DNA of 41,612 bases from contig JAFUIW010000063.1 in assembly GCA_017473945.1 (NCBI GenBank), forward strand, positions 1-41,612, in the 5' to 3' direction. The DNA comes from Methanobrevibacter sp. (GTDB taxonomy: Archaea; Methanobacteriota; Methanobacteria; Methanobacteriales; Methanobacteriaceae). Positions 19,279-29,018 of this stretch are shown here, one piece after another (positions within the stretch are counted from its first letter, which is position 1; each line of letters begins with the position of its first letter). The notes under the pieces were generated by a model. The model searched no databases, was not told where the DNA came from, and worked only from the letters and a program-made list of their open reading frames with translations. A program made the translations under genes and the position numbers.

Positions 19279-19312
19279 TAAAAAAAAGAGTATTGTTTTT
19301 TAAAAAACAATA
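19279..19312 (-). terminator. Terminator after the Sec61beta gene
   Basis: A perfect 22-base palindrome (19291-19312, arms TATTGTTTTTT / AAAAAACAATA) is followed on the minus strand by CTC and eight T. Confidence 0.65.
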
Positions 19313-19315
19313 TTT

Positions 19316-19477
19316 TTAAGCTGAATATCTTAAAACAAAACAGAATATAGCTAAAATTACAGTAGCTATTAATACATGCTCAGGTGCGAGTTTTGGACCT
19401 AAACTTTCTTCATCAAAGTATCTAACTAAACCTGCACCGGTTTGAGGCATAGAAATCTTATCATTTTTTTTCGCCAT
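19316..19477 (-). CDS. Preprotein translocase subunit Sec61beta (SecG-type)
   Basis: A 53-residue protein recognisable as archaeal Sec61beta: a short basic N-terminus (MAKKNDKISMPQTGAGLVRY), then FDEESLGPKLAPEH, then one C-terminal membrane helix (VLIATVILAIFCFVLRYSA). It is the small tail-anchored subunit of the SecYEbeta channel. AGGAGA lies six bases upstream, and a TATA-like CTTTATATATG near 19545-19535 gives it its own promoter after moaC. Easily missed because of its size. Confidence 0.9.
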   Translation of the reverse strand: MAKKNDKISMPQTGAGLVRYFDEESLGPKLAPEHVLIATVILAIFCFVLRYSA

Positions 19478-19548
19478 AATTAATCTCCTATAAAATCAAT
19501 TAATATAAAATAACTGAATATAATTATTTTCCTCATCATATATAAAGT

Positions 19549-20016
19549 TTAAATTTTTTCCTTTTTGATTACTTTAATATCACTGATTCTTGTGTCAGGA
19601 TATTGTCCGTCTTCATCCTTCTCAACGGCCTTTACCATATCCCATACAGTCAAAAGAGCGACACTGACACCAGTTATAGCCTCCATTTCAACACCAGTTT
19701 TACCTAAAGTGTTTACAGCACATCGGGCTATGATTTCATTGCTTTTGACTTCGAAATCAAGTTCTATTCCTGTCAAAGCCAATGGATGGCAAAGCGGAAT
19801 TATTGAAGAAGTATTTTTAACAGCCTGAATTCCTGCAATTTGAGCAGTAGTTAAAACATTACCTTTTTTGATTTCTTCGTTTTGTATCAGTCTTATTGTA
19901 TTTTCATCTAAAAAGATGCTGCCTGTGGCAATAGCCCTTCTTTTTTGGTCTGGTTTGTTACCTACTTCAACCATATGTACGCCGTTTTCTGTTAAGTGTG
20001 TAAATTCATCCGCCAT
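19549..20016 (-). CDS. moaC: Cyclic pyranopterin monophosphate synthase
   Basis: MoaC performs the second step of molybdopterin biosynthesis, making cyclic pyranopterin monophosphate from the MoaA product. Diagnostic stretches are MVEVGNKPDQKRRAIATG, IPLCHPLALTG and VEMEAITGVSVALLTVWDM with the active-site KAVEKD. Length 155 fits. It supplies the pterin cofactor used by formylmethanofuran dehydrogenase in methanogens. It starts 5 bases after the pus10 stop, in the srp54-pus10-moaC unit. Confidence 0.95.
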   Translation of the reverse strand: MADEFTHLTENGVHMVEVGNKPDQKRRAIATGSIFLDENTIRLIQNEEIKKGNVLTTAQIAGIQAVKNTSSIIPLCHPLALTGIELDFEVKSNEIIARCAVNTLGKTGVEMEAITGVSVALLTVWDMVKAVEKDEDGQYPDTRISDIKVIKKEKI

Positions 20017-20021
20017 AATAT

Positions 20022-21230
20022 CTACTTCTCGCTTACTTCAATTACATCCAATTGTTCACAAACTGCATTAACACCCAATATTTCACCAACATTAGGGTGG
20101 CTTCTTCCTTCATCACCTGAAATTAATTCCTTAATGTACAATCCGCCTTCAGTTTTAATAATCATGTTGAAATGAGTGTCATCGATAATTTCATAAGATA
20201 AATCTATTACATGCTTGATACGTACCTTGTCTGCACGTCTCCTAAGGACCCTTAAAGGAGTTTGCTGGCGAATTTCATCCAGTTTTGTCAATTCCTCCAA
20301 TTTATTCATATCAAATGCCCCATCACATTTTACAAGTGCCTGATAAACCTTATAGGTGTCTGGAGAAGACTGCTTAATTTCTGCCTTGCGCCTTCTCTCG
20401 CAGAGGTGTAGATTATGATAGGCAGTTTTGCCTTCATTGATTTTATTGATTTCTTCTTCCAGTTTAGCCAAGTCAAGATTTCTTATTTTAGGTTCTTTGA
20501 TTTCAAGAACAAAAGGCCTTCCTGAGCCTAACATTAATACATCAATGTCTTCACGACCGGCGCCATGGAATTTGGCTTCCTTACCTTTAGTCAATTTTAA
20601 AAAATGCTCGGAAATTAACTCTTCTACGGATTCTGGATACTGCTTTCCAGTGTGGTTGCACTCTTCACAGCCTCTTCCCTTACATTTGGTACATGGCCAT
20701 TTTGTTTGAGGAATTCCACGTTTGAACTTATTGTACTTTCCTTCAATATATAACGGATTAATTTGAATTCTGACTTTCGGCTCCTTGACCAAATCTATGT
20801 TAAAGACAATGTCCTGGGACTCAAATTCTGCTTCCTTATCATACATTTCCCAAATTCCAAGACCAATAATCCTGTTGACTTCCTTTTTAATGGTTTCTAC
20901 GCCCAAATCGAATTTTTCAGACAACTCTTCATCTCTTTTTTGGATTTCCTTATCGATTTTGGATCCAACAAGGAATGTGTTGAACTCAATGCCCAATTGA
21001 TTTATTTTATCGTCAATCTTTTTGTATAAATCATCATCTAGCTTGTCGAACAGATTATCACAGACAACACAATCCGCATCGTTCAAATCAATATCCAATT
21101 CTCCGCATACTTTCTCTGCCCTTTCGATGTTATTGTTTCCATCGATTGTCTTTGATAATTTACGTCCCAAGCAATTTTTGCAGATTTTCCCATCAGTTTC
21201 TTCTAAAATTTTTTTAGCTAAATCGTACAT
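20022..21230 (-). CDS. pus10: tRNA pseudouridine synthase Pus10
   Basis: Archaeal Pus10 makes pseudouridine 54 and 55 in the tRNA T-loop. The 402-residue protein has N-terminal cysteine pairs (CKNCLGRK, CVVC) as part of a THUMP-containing accessory domain, the CTKCKGRGCEECNHTGK segment, and the catalytic region with GAGREDIDVLMLGSGRPFVLEI around the conserved Asp. It starts one base after the srp54 stop. Confidence 0.94.
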   Translation of the reverse strand: MYDLAKKILEETDGKICKNCLGRKLSKTIDGNNNIERAEKVCGELDIDLNDADCVVCDNLFDKLDDDLYKKIDDKINQLGIEFNTFLVGSKIDKEIQKRDEELSEKFDLGVETIKKEVNRIIGLGIWEMYDKEAEFESQDIVFNIDLVKEPKVRIQINPLYIEGKYNKFKRGIPQTKWPCTKCKGRGCEECNHTGKQYPESVEELISEHFLKLTKGKEAKFHGAGREDIDVLMLGSGRPFVLEIKEPKIRNLDLAKLEEEINKINEGKTAYHNLHLCERRRKAEIKQSSPDTYKVYQALVKCDGAFDMNKLEELTKLDEIRQQTPLRVLRRRADKVRIKHVIDLSYEIIDDTHFNMIIKTEGGLYIKELISGDEGRSHPNVGEILGVNAVCEQLDVIEVSEK

Positions 21231-21231
21231 T

Positions 21232-22575
21232 TTATCTATTCATGAATTGGCCCATCATACGGTTCATTGCACCGCCGCCTAAACGGCCCCCACGTTTTCC
21301 TATTCCTTTCATTGTCTTTTTGGTATTGTTGTAGTATTTTAGAAGTTCTTTGACTTCGCTTTCCTGTACACCAGATCCGCGAGCGATTCTGCGAATGCGT
21401 GACTGTTTAATGATTTTAGGATTTAACATTTCTTCTTCTGTCATTGAAGACATCATGATTTTATATGTATCAATCTTGTCTTCTGTCATTTTGGATGCTT
21501 CTTTTGAAATCTTGTTTCCCATGCCGGGAATCATGTTGAGCACCTGTTGCATCGGTCCCATCTTGTTCATCATTTCAAACTGGTTTTTCATGTCCATCAA
21601 TGTGAACTTACCGGTCAGCATGTTGTTCATGGTCTTTTCTGCAACGTCCTCGTCGATATTCTCTTCAGCCTTTTCAATAAGGGATTTAATATCTCCCATT
21701 CCAAGCAATCTGGAAATGAATCTTTCAGGATCGAACAGCTCAAAGTCGTCAATCCTCTCACCTGTACCGATGAACTTGATTGGTGCGCCTGTTTCTGCAA
21801 CAGCAGACATTGCACCCCCTCCTTTAGCTGAACCGTCTAGTTTTGTAATAATAATTGAACCGATATCGGTTGCCTGTGAAAATGCCTTGGCCTGCTCTCC
21901 AGCCTGCTGGCCAATGGTACCGTCAATGACAAGAATAGCCTCATTCGGATTGATGATATTGTCCAGTTCATCCATCTCAGCAATCAAATCCTCTTCCTGC
22001 TTGTGCCTACCGGCAGTATCGAAAATGATAACTTTCCTGTTTTTGAATTCCTGCAGACCTTTCTCTGCAAGGTCAAGAGCATCCTTGTTGTCAGGATCCC
22101 CATATAAAGGAACATCCATCTCTTCAGTCAATTGCCTTAGCTGTTCGTAAGCTGCAGGCCTCCATGTGTCTGTACAGACAACAGCAGGATTGAATCCTTT
22201 TTTCTGCAGGTATCTACATAATTTACCGATTGTGGTAGTCTTACCACTACCCTGAAGACCCAGGAATAATATTTTGTATGGCCTTTCATTAATGTCCAAT
22301 CCGGCGGCTTCGCTGCCTAAAAGATTTACCATTTCCTCATAGATAATAGTTATAACATGCTCTCTTGGAGTGATTCCCTTTGGAGGTTCCTCTTCAAGAG
22401 CCCTTGATTCAATTTTTTTAGATAAATCTAAAACTAATTTAATGTTAACGTCGGATTGGATTAATGCACGCTGAATATCTTTAACAACTTCTTTAATTGT
22501 TTTTTTGTCAATAACTGACATTCCCACTAATTTTTTCATTGTATTAGTAAGATTTTCTCCTAAATTTCCGAGCAT
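21232..22575 (-). CDS. srp54: Signal recognition particle 54 kDa protein
   Basis: SRP54 GTPase binds 7S RNA and signal sequences and docks with FtsY. N domain first, then the G domain with [14 protein letters not shown] (P-loop), [17 protein letters not shown] and [11 protein letters not shown], and a methionine-rich M domain from about residue 310. I prefer ATG 22575 (447 residues), with AGTGAT four bases before it, over the in-frame GTG at 22584 that overlaps this ribosome-binding site. It leads srp54-pus10-moaC. Confidence 0.95.
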   Translation of the reverse strand: MLGNLGENLTNTMKKLVGMSVIDKKTIKEVVKDIQRALIQSDVNIKLVLDLSKKIESRALEEEPPKGITPREHVITIIYEEMVNLLGSEAAGLDINERPYKILFLGLQGSGKTTTIGKLCRYLQKKGFNPAVVCTDTWRPAAYEQLRQLTEEMDVPLYGDPDNKDALDLAEKGLQEFKNRKVIIFDTAGRHKQEEDLIAEMDELDNIINPNEAILVIDGTIGQQAGEQAKAFSQATDIGSIIITKLDGSAKGGGAMSAVAETGAPIKFIGTGERIDDFELFDPERFISRLLGMGDIKSLIEKAEENIDEDVAEKTMNNMLTGKFTLMDMKNQFEMMNKMGPMQQVLNMIPGMGNKISKEASKMTEDKIDTYKIMMSSMTEEEMLNPKIIKQSRIRRIARGSGVQESEVKELLKYYNNTKKTMKGIGKRGGRLGGGAMNRMMGQFMNR

Positions 22576-22669
22576 ATTAATCACTTGAATATAATTGATT
22601 TTAGAAAACTTATATAATTATAATAAAATATATTTATATTTAACAAGTTTTAAATTTTTGTGTGAGACT

Positions 22670-23239
22670 ATGTTAGAAGAAGTAATAAAATCATTAGAGG
22701 CATCCCCAATAGTAAAGAAAGGTGATTATAACTACTTTGTAAACCCAATAAGTGATGGCGTTCCAGCAATGGATCCTATAATGCTTAGAGAATTGGCATT
22801 TGCTGTTCATAAACATGCTGACTTGGACATTGATAAAATCGTCGCCGTTGAAGCAATGGGAATACACCTTGCAACTGCCCTGTCACTTGCAACTGACATT
22901 CCTTTTGTTGTAATACGTAAAAGACAGTACGGACTTCCTGGCGAAACCGAAGTATATCAAAAAACAGGTTACGGCTCATCAAACCTTTATGTGAATGACT
23001 TGCACGAAGGAGAAAAAATTTTACTCATTGACGATGTTGTAAGTACCGGAGGAACATTGGTGGCCCTGATAAAAACATTGGAAGACATGGGACTTGAATT
23101 GAAATCCGTAGTGGCAATTATCGATAAGGGAGAAGGTAAGGAAATCGTCAAAAAAGAGACTGGCGTTGACGTTTTATCCATAGTCAAATTAGACGTCATT
23201 GACGGAAAAGTGGTTATCGAAAGCACAATTGAAGATTAA
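22670..23239 (+). CDS. hpt: Hypoxanthine/guanine phosphoribosyltransferase, archaeal type
   Basis: A purine salvage enzyme joining PRPP to hypoxanthine or guanine. The PRPP loop is [13 protein letters not shown], the pyrophosphate loop is [12 protein letters not shown], and the [10 protein letters not shown] flap is typical of the archaeal enzyme. The start at 22670 gives 189 residues; an upstream in-frame extension to 22595 is low-complexity and lies in the promoter region, where TATA-like TTTATATTT occurs near 22633. dph2 follows after one base. Confidence 0.92.
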   Translation: MLEEVIKSLEASPIVKKGDYNYFVNPISDGVPAMDPIMLRELAFAVHKHADLDIDKIVAVEAMGIHLATALSLATDIPFVVIRKRQYGLPGETEVYQKTGYGSSNLYVNDLHEGEKILLIDDVVSTGGTLVALIKTLEDMGLELKSVVAIIDKGEGKEIVKKETGVDVLSIVKLDVIDGKVVIESTIED

Positions 23240-23240
23240 A

Positions 23241-24245
23241 ATGTCAATGTATGAAATGGACCTGGACAAGGTAATCCGAAAGATAAACTCAAAAGATGCG
23301 CAGATTGTTGGGCTTCAGTTTCCGGAAGGTCTTAAGATGCAAGCCATCAAGATAGCTCGCCAGATTGAAGATGAAACTGATGCAACAGTCATAATTTCCG
23401 GAGATCCATGTTTCGGCGCCTGTGATGTAAGTGACTGGAAAATGAAAGGTTCAGTTGACCTGATTGTTCATTACGGCCACACCCCACTTCCGCTGAAATA
23501 TGAAATTCCAACTCTTTTTATTGAAGCATTTTCAAATATCGACATTAAAAAAGACCTTGAAAAATGTTTGGATGAACTAAAAAGCTATTCAAGAATAGGA
23601 TTGGTGACAACAACACAACACCTCCATCTTTTAAATGAAACAAAAGATTTTCTAGAGGATAATGGAAAAGAAGTCATTCTCGGATCTTCACCATCAACAA
23701 GAAAAGGCCAAGTCCTGGGATGCAATTTCTCATCAATCAAGGATTTGGACGTCGAATTAATTCTATTCATAGGCAGCGGAAATTTCCACCCATTAGGAAT
23801 AAAGCTATTTTCAAACGTTCCCGTTCTAGCGCTTGACCCATACAACAGCGAAATAAGAAGTATGGATGAATATGCAGACAGGATTTTAAGAATAAGATTT
23901 GCAAGAATAACAAAGGCGAGGTCTGCTAAAAAATGGGGAATAATAGTCTCATCAAAAGAGGGCCAGTACAGGATGGCGCTTGCAAGACAGTTGAAAAAGA
24001 CACTTGAAGATAGCAGCATGGAAGCCTATATCATTTTGGCTGACAATATAAACCCAGATATATTATTACCTTATTTTGAATTGGAGGCATTTGTAGTGAG
24101 TGCTTGTCCTAGAATAGCTATTGATGATTCGCAGATGTATAAAAAACCACTTCTGACACCTCAAGAATTGGAGATTGTATTGAACAAAAGAGAGTGGGAA
24201 AATTATCAGTTGGATGAAATTTTATTCCATGAAAGGTATAAATAG
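23241..24245 (+). CDS. dph2: Diphthamide synthase subunit Dph2
   Basis: An archaeal Dph2 homodimer uses SAM and a 4Fe-4S cluster to transfer a 3-amino-3-carboxypropyl group to a histidine of elongation factor 2. Cluster cysteines are visible at about C57/C61 (GDPCFGACD), C161 (LGCNFSS) and C289 ([10 protein letters not shown]), matching the three-domain spacing of characterised archaeal Dph2. ATG 23241 (334 residues) is preferred; 23247 is also possible. An upstream in-frame extension overlaps hpt. One base separates it from hpt. Confidence 0.93.
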   Translation: MSMYEMDLDKVIRKINSKDAQIVGLQFPEGLKMQAIKIARQIEDETDATVIISGDPCFGACDVSDWKMKGSVDLIVHYGHTPLPLKYEIPTLFIEAFSNIDIKKDLEKCLDELKSYSRIGLVTTTQHLHLLNETKDFLEDNGKEVILGSSPSTRKGQVLGCNFSSIKDLDVELILFIGSGNFHPLGIKLFSNVPVLALDPYNSEIRSMDEYADRILRIRFARITKARSAKKWGIIVSSKEGQYRMALARQLKKTLEDSSMEAYIILADNINPDILLPYFELEAFVVSACPRIAIDDSQMYKKPLLTPQELEIVLNKREWENYQLDEILFHERYK

Positions 24246-24319
24246 CTTTAAATATGAATATAAATAAAATTATTATATTAAAGAAATTTTTATAAAATCT
24301 TTGTTTTGGTGATTTTAAT

Positions 24320-24889
24320 ATGGATATGAAAGAGGAAAAAATAGTAATGCCTGGAGATAAATTGGGAATAATTGAGCAATATCTCCCAGGAGAAGGTACT
24401 TATGATGATAATGGAGATATCAAATCATCTGTACTTGGTAATGTTAAAATTAATCAAAAAATGAAGGTTATTTCTGTTGAGGGCAATGCAAAACCTGCAC
24501 TATTAAAAGTCGGCGATATCGTGTATGGCCAAATTACTGATATCAAGCCTCAAAGGGCTAATGTGAAAATCGAATGCATGAAAGACAATGCAAGGCCATT
24601 AGCACTGCCATATATGGGTGCAATCCACATCTCTCAAGCAAAAAAAGATTATCTCGAAAAGTTATCTGATGCTTTTAGAATAGGAGACATCATACAAGCT
24701 AAAGTTGTTAAAATTACTGGAGATAATGTTGATTTAGGTACAGTAGATGACGATTGCGGAGTACTTAAAGCAATGTGTACCAGATGCAGAGATTACATGC
24801 ACACAACCTCAAAAGAAAATGAACTTCAATGTAATACTTGTAATAAAAAAGAAAAACGTAAAGTTTCTAAAAACTACGTTAATGATTAA
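24320..24889 (+). CDS. csl4: Exosome RNA-binding subunit Csl4
   Basis: Csl4 caps the archaeal RNA exosome and helps recruit substrates. It has an N-terminal domain with MPGDKLGIIEQYLPGEGTY, a central S1 domain (VGDIVYGQITDIKPQRANVKI ...), and a C-terminal zinc ribbon (CTRCRDYM...CNTCNKKEKRK). Length 189 is normal. GGTGAT sits six bases upstream. rpoL follows after 14 bases, a common archaeal pairing. Confidence 0.95.
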   Translation: MDMKEEKIVMPGDKLGIIEQYLPGEGTYDDNGDIKSSVLGNVKINQKMKVISVEGNAKPALLKVGDIVYGQITDIKPQRANVKIECMKDNARPLALPYMGAIHISQAKKDYLEKLSDAFRIGDIIQAKVVKITGDNVDLGTVDDDCGVLKAMCTRCRDYMHTTSKENELQCNTCNKKEKRKVSKNYVND

Positions 24890-24903
24890 TTAAGGTTGAT
24901 AAA

Positions 24904-25182
24904 ATGGAAAATATTGAAATTATTGAAGATAAAACTTTAGAATTAACATTTATTGTAAAAGATGAAAGTCACGGAGTCTGCAATGCTTTAAGACATATTT
25001 TAATGCAAGACCCTGACGTGGAATATGCTGTTTACAATATCGATCACCCACTTACTGGAAAACCGGAAATGACTATAAAAACCAAAAGAGGAAAAAGGCC
25101 AAGAGTGGTATTGAAAAAAGCAGCAGGAAAACTACAAGAAGAAAGTGCTGATTTTAGAAAACTTATCGAAGAAGCTTTATAG
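24904..25182 (+). CDS. rpoL: RNA polymerase subunit Rpo11 (L)
   Basis: A 92-residue homologue of Rpb11 that pairs with Rpo3/D as the assembly platform of RNA polymerase. It has the conserved stretch DESHGVCNALRHILMQDPDVEYAVYNIDHPL (dimerisation helix) and the C-terminal helix. It follows csl4 in the same transcript and ends in a clear hairpin terminator. Confidence 0.94.
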   Translation: MENIEIIEDKTLELTFIVKDESHGVCNALRHILMQDPDVEYAVYNIDHPLTGKPEMTIKTKRGKRPRVVLKKAAGKLQEESADFRKLIEEAL

Positions 25183-25200
25183 CTTCACTATTATTTTTTT
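25171..25200 (+). terminator. Terminator after rpoL
   Basis: GAAGCT (25171-25176) pairs with AGCTTC (25181-25186) across the stop codon, and seven T end the region at 25200. Confidence 0.55.
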
Positions 25201-25211
25201 AATGTGATTTG

Positions 25212-25634
25212 ATGGCAAATTACAAAATTCCTTCAATTACTGCCGACATCTTTATTTTTGATGATGATTTTAATTTCATTTTAATTAAAAGAAAAAATGA
25301 TCCTTATAAAGACTGTTGGGCATTGCCCGGGGGATTTGTAGAATATGGTGAAAGTGTAGAAACTGCAGCAATCAGAGAAGCAAAAGAAGAAACAAGCATT
25401 GATGTTGAACTTAAAAATCTAGTCAATGTCTACTCAAAACCTGACCGAGACCCAAGAGGACACACAATAACCGTAGCATTCACTGCTAAAGGAAATATGA
25501 ATGAAATGAAAGCAGATAGCGATGCTAAAGAAATTGCAATTTTTTCAGCAAAAGACCTTGATGAAATAGAAATTGCATTTGACCATGCACAAATTATTGC
25601 AGACTGCTTAAAAATTGCAAAAAATAACTTATAA
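25212..25634 (+). CDS. Nudix hydrolase, ADP-ribose pyrophosphatase-like
   Basis: A 140-residue Nudix protein with the box at residues 41-63 (GFVEYGE...REAKEET; Ser replaces the usual Gly). The flanking CWALPGGFVEYGES and the DPRGHTITVAF segment resemble archaeal ADP-ribose pyrophosphatases, though the substrate is inference. ATG 25212 is chosen with TGTGAT just upstream; an in-frame TTG at 25209 is less likely. It is only distantly related to the Nudix gene at 12617. Confidence 0.85.
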   Translation: MANYKIPSITADIFIFDDDFNFILIKRKNDPYKDCWALPGGFVEYGESVETAAIREAKEETSIDVELKNLVNVYSKPDRDPRGHTITVAFTAKGNMNEMKADSDAKEIAIFSAKDLDEIEIAFDHAQIIADCLKIAKNNL

Positions 25635-25709
25635 TGACATAAATTTAAATAAGTTAAAAAAAAGATTTAAAGAATATATATTCAAAAAATAGATATAGAG
25701 GAGAGTTAA

Positions 25710-26021
25710 ATGGAATTTTGTCCTGAATGTGGAGCAATGATGCTTCCAAATAATGGAGTCTTAAAATGTAATAGTTGCGGATATTCCAATGAATTATCCA
25801 ACAATAACGATTATAAAGTTTCAGAAGAAGTTGAAGCTAATGAAACCGTTAAAGTATTAGGTGAAGACGTTGATGTACGTCCAACTACAACTGAAACTTG
25901 TCCAGAATGTGGAAATGACAAAGCTTATTATGAATTAAAACAAACTCGTAGTGCTGATGAAGCACCTACACGTTTCTTTACTTGTACTGAGTGCAAACAT
26001 ACTTGGAGAGAATATGACTGA
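25710..26021 (+). CDS. tfs: Transcription factor S (TFIIS-like)
   Basis: A 103-residue archaeal TFS that stimulates RNA cleavage by stalled RNA polymerase. The N-terminal zinc ribbon (CPECGAMM...CNSCGY) and C-terminal zinc ribbon (CPECGNDKAYY...CTECKHTWREYD) are both present, with the catalytic acidic pair in RSADEAPTRFF. GGAG lies eight bases upstream. A membrane protein gene starts 9 bases after it. Confidence 0.95.
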   Translation: MEFCPECGAMMLPNNGVLKCNSCGYSNELSNNNDYKVSEEVEANETVKVLGEDVDVRPTTTETCPECGNDKAYYELKQTRSADEAPTRFFTCTECKHTWREYD

Positions 26022-26030
26022 GGGCTGTTC

Positions 26031-26999
26031 ATGAAAGATTCTAAAGATAAAGAGCATAGGATTTCCAATCTTAAAGACATGATCGACAACATTAATGATA
26101 ATGAAGTTAAGGAAGAAGAAGAAATCGAAGAAGATTTAGAGTTAATCAATTACCTTAACGAAGATAAAGTCGATTATGATAATTTGGAAATCGATGACGA
26201 ATTCATTTATCATCCAAGTGATGACGATGATGCTATTAATTTAGAAGAAAACCCTATTAATGAAGATTTTATAATCAACACTCCAAAAGAAGAAAACGAA
26301 AATGAAGATGCAAATGAAAACGAGGAATTCTTTGATGATTTCACTAGTGATATGAGCGAAAGCTTTGATAATATCGTTAATGCCAAAATCGGAAGAACTC
26401 CTATTTTAGCTGTTGTCAGTACAGTTATAGGATTAATTTTAATTGTCCTCTCAGCTATAGTATTCTCATCCCGTAGTGATAGAGTCATAGACAATGTTGT
26501 TTCAGGTGAAACAAACTTCATTGCAGTAATATTTTTAATATTCGGTTTATTAATGGTAATTTACGGACTTTACAAAATCATCGGATTCAAAAATCCCTTG
26601 GAAAGTTTGTCCAGCAGTATAGATTCAGTTGAAAGCAATGAAACTACTGCTAAAAAAGAAGAACCAGAAGAAAAAGTTATCCAAAAAAGTAACATTCCAC
26701 TAGACAAGGAATCTTACAAAATTGGTGAATTTAATCTTAAAGAATTGAAAAATAAACTTAAAAAACCATCCACCCCTAAAAAACCAGCACCACCGACTCA
26801 AGAAGAGTTGGATAAAATTCCTCCAGCCCGTGAAAAACCTAAAGAGAAAAAAGGTTTGACAGCTGATGAGATTGAAGAAATGGAATACGAACAGGTTGTT
26901 CGTGAAAGCGAAACCATTGATGATATTTTTGCTGAAGTTGAAGATATTGATGAAATGCCTATAATTTCTGTCGATAGCGAAGATAAAACAAAAAAATAA
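26031..26999 (+). CDS. Acidic two-helix membrane protein of unknown function
   Basis: 322 residues, no family recognised. Residues 1-120 are highly acidic and low in complexity (runs of E, D and N). Two hydrophobic helices follow, at about 124-145 and 163-185, and the remainder is charged with a proline-lysine segment (KKPSTPKKPAPPTQEELDK, about 243-265). A two-helix anchor with both long tails on the same side, probably cytoplasmic, is inferred. It is closely spaced after tfs and probably cotranscribed. tRNA-Arg lies 19 bases downstream. Confidence 0.6.
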   Translation: MKDSKDKEHRISNLKDMIDNINDNEVKEEEEIEEDLELINYLNEDKVDYDNLEIDDEFIYHPSDDDDAINLEENPINEDFIINTPKEENENEDANENEEFFDDFTSDMSESFDNIVNAKIGRTPILAVVSTVIGLILIVLSAIVFSSRSDRVIDNVVSGETNFIAVIFLIFGLLMVIYGLYKIIGFKNPLESLSSSIDSVESNETTAKKEEPEEKVIQKSNIPLDKESYKIGEFNLKELKNKLKKPSTPKKPAPPTQEELDKIPPAREKPKEKKGLTADEIEEMEYEQVVRESETIDDIFAEVEDIDEMPIISVDSEDKTKK

Positions 27000-27018
27000 A
27001 TTTTATTAATAATTTTAA

Positions 27019-27092
27019 GGGCCTGTGGTCTAGTCAGGAATGACGCAGGACTTCGGATCCTGAGGTCGGGGGTTCAAATCCCTCCAGGTCCG
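27019..27092 (+). tRNA. tRNA-Arg (anticodon TCG)
   Basis: A complete cloverleaf of 74 bases. The acceptor GGGCCTG pairs with CAGGTCC (one G-T pair), the D stem is GTC/GAC, the anticodon stem CAGGA/TCCTG holds loop CTTCGGA with anticodon TCG, and the T arm is GGGGG-TTCAAAT-CCCTC. The discriminator is G and CCA is not encoded. The 3' end is one base from the convergent helicase stop codon. Confidence 0.95.
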
Positions 27093-27093
27093 C

Positions 27094-28923
27094 CTAATTT
27101 TTAACACGAACGACAGCCTCTTTGAAAAAGTCAGGTATCAATGACCTATACATTGGACTTTTAAAGAGCATGTTAATGTCACTGTCAATAATGTATGTGT
27201 AACATGAATCATCTTCAGCCCTCATTCCACGCCCGTATGCCTGCATTAAGGTCATTACGGTTTTGTATGCATACCATTTCTTATCCCTTTTCATTCTCAT
27301 ATTGACCTGCTTGTCCCCAAGATATGGGAACGGCATTTTATAGATGATTTGGAATCTGCATTTATCATAAGGTAAATCCACACCTTCACTCATTGAAGGT
27401 GATACCAATACCAATGGATTTTCATCCTTTTCAAAGAAATTCAAAATTTGTTCACGGTTTTTTGAGGTATGAGAGATTAATCTTGAGTTATACAGGTTAT
27501 TTAGAATATATTGCTGACATTTATAGCTGTGAGTGTGAATCAGACCCTTGTCGCCTTCATGCTTTTTGAGAATTTCCTGAAGTATCGGGATTGTTTTTGG
27601 AGCAGTGTTTTTTATCCTGTTTGCAGACATCTTACCAGCCAAGTTAAGAATGATAGGTCGTTTTTCCTTTGTGAATGGACTGTCCACCTTAATGTGATAT
27701 ACTTCATTAGGATTTAGTCCCAGCCATTTTGAAAACATTTTGTGTGAAAGAATTGTAGCACTCATAAAGATTACAACATCACCATACTTTAACAAATTAT
27801 TTTTCGCATAATGGTGTACCCTTAACGGCTTAAAGATTACACCAGTCTCTTCAGCATCAATAACCCAGTTTTTAGGTTCCTTTTCCAAGTTGTTAGATAA
27901 GGTTTTTAATCTTGAAATTGTTGAACGGATCCTGTCAGCCTTGTTCTTTTTCACATCTTTTAAATCAATTTCTTCATAGCTTTCCCTGATGGCATCAATT
28001 TCCATTATCCAATCTTTAATTTCACCATCTTTTATTGTTTCGGGAGAAATTACCTTACTGATATCCTTTTCAAGAACCCTATTGTATAACGCAACCTCCA
28101 TAGTTGCCATCAGTTTGTTTTCGATGTTGTGAGCTTCGTCTAAAATCAGCAAAGAACGTGGAGCAAAGTGCTTTACGTAATTCAGCTCCATAATTGCATA
28201 ATCATAATTCATCAATGTAATTGGTGAGTTTATTGCATTGGCCTTCTGGTTCCAATAATGGCAGTGGTTTGATGATTGGTAAAACAGAGCCCCTCCAAAT
28301 GAATCTTCAAAAGCCAGCTCTGAGTCCAGAGACGGATTTTTAGCGATTCCATAAGGACAGAAGAAGTTGCTTGAAGTTGGAGCGGTTTTACATGTACCCA
28401 TATCACAGTTCATTTCCAAATTACTGTTCAGGCATGCGAAATTTCCCCTTCCCTTGACCAAGGGGAAATCAAACTCATCAGAATACTGTGACTGCAGCTG
28501 TTTGGTCATTGTCAATATGTAAGCAGATTCATACATTTTTGCAAGGGTTGTGGCAATAGCTGATTTTCCAGTACCTGTTCCGGCTTCCAAAATAATATAC
28601 TTATAACCCTGGCGAATTGCATCGTTAATATTCTGTATAATATCCAACTGGCCAAATCTAGGCTCTTCGAATGGGAAATTTTCAATTATCTCATCATCTA
28701 TATTAGGGTAAATTTCCTTTAGATATGCAACAGTGCCCTCATCCAGCTTATGATTGTCAATAGAATAGACTTCAGGGATTTCATCATCTAAAATTGAATG
28801 TGTGACTTTCTTTTGAAAGCTAAATAAGTTAGTAGGGCCTTTTGACTTACCATTACTTGAATTTCCACAAGTACAATTACTTTTTAACATGCCACAGTTT
28901 GGGCAAAACATTGAATTTGACAT
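27094..28923 (-). CDS. XPD/DinG-type superfamily 2 helicase with iron-sulfur cysteines
   Basis: A 609-residue ATP-dependent DNA helicase. A short N-terminal zinc-binding piece (C7, C10, C17, C19) precedes Walker A (EAGTGTGKSA, about 113-122). Four cysteines at 164, 173, 178 and 189 fit the iron-sulfur domain of Rad3/XPD/DinG enzymes. DEAH is at 262-265, and motif VI reads QAYGRGMRAEDD. Likely 5'-3' unwinding in repair. The stop codon lies against the 3' end of the convergent tRNA gene, so transcripts overlap. Confidence 0.9.
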   Translation of the reverse strand: MSNSMFCPNCGMLKSNCTCGNSSNGKSKGPTNLFSFQKKVTHSILDDEIPEVYSIDNHKLDEGTVAYLKEIYPNIDDEIIENFPFEEPRFGQLDIIQNINDAIRQGYKYIILEAGTGTGKSAIATTLAKMYESAYILTMTKQLQSQYSDEFDFPLVKGRGNFACLNSNLEMNCDMGTCKTAPTSSNFFCPYGIAKNPSLDSELAFEDSFGGALFYQSSNHCHYWNQKANAINSPITLMNYDYAIMELNYVKHFAPRSLLILDEAHNIENKLMATMEVALYNRVLEKDISKVISPETIKDGEIKDWIMEIDAIRESYEEIDLKDVKKNKADRIRSTISRLKTLSNNLEKEPKNWVIDAEETGVIFKPLRVHHYAKNNLLKYGDVVIFMSATILSHKMFSKWLGLNPNEVYHIKVDSPFTKEKRPIILNLAGKMSANRIKNTAPKTIPILQEILKKHEGDKGLIHTHSYKCQQYILNNLYNSRLISHTSKNREQILNFFEKDENPLVLVSPSMSEGVDLPYDKCRFQIIYKMPFPYLGDKQVNMRMKRDKKWYAYKTVMTLMQAYGRGMRAEDDSCYTYIIDSDINMLFKSPMYRSLIPDFFKEAVVRVKN

Positions 28924-29018
28924 TAAAAATATATTAGTTAGTATAATATAAATAAATTATAGGAAGAGCATTTGAAAATAAATATTCAAATTGAATTATT
29001 GTTATTATAAGTGATATT

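Noticed and set aside
22595-22669. N-terminal extension of hpt
   Set aside because: Low-complexity Y/N/L-rich translation of the TATA region; ATG 22670 matches the conserved N-terminus.
23199-23240. N-terminal extension of dph2
   Set aside because: It overlaps the end of hpt in another frame; ATG 23241 fits the family start.
27019-27092. tRNA-Arg as an integration site
   Set aside because: No integrase or duplicated tRNA 3' end is seen nearby; the accessory island starts 7 kb away.
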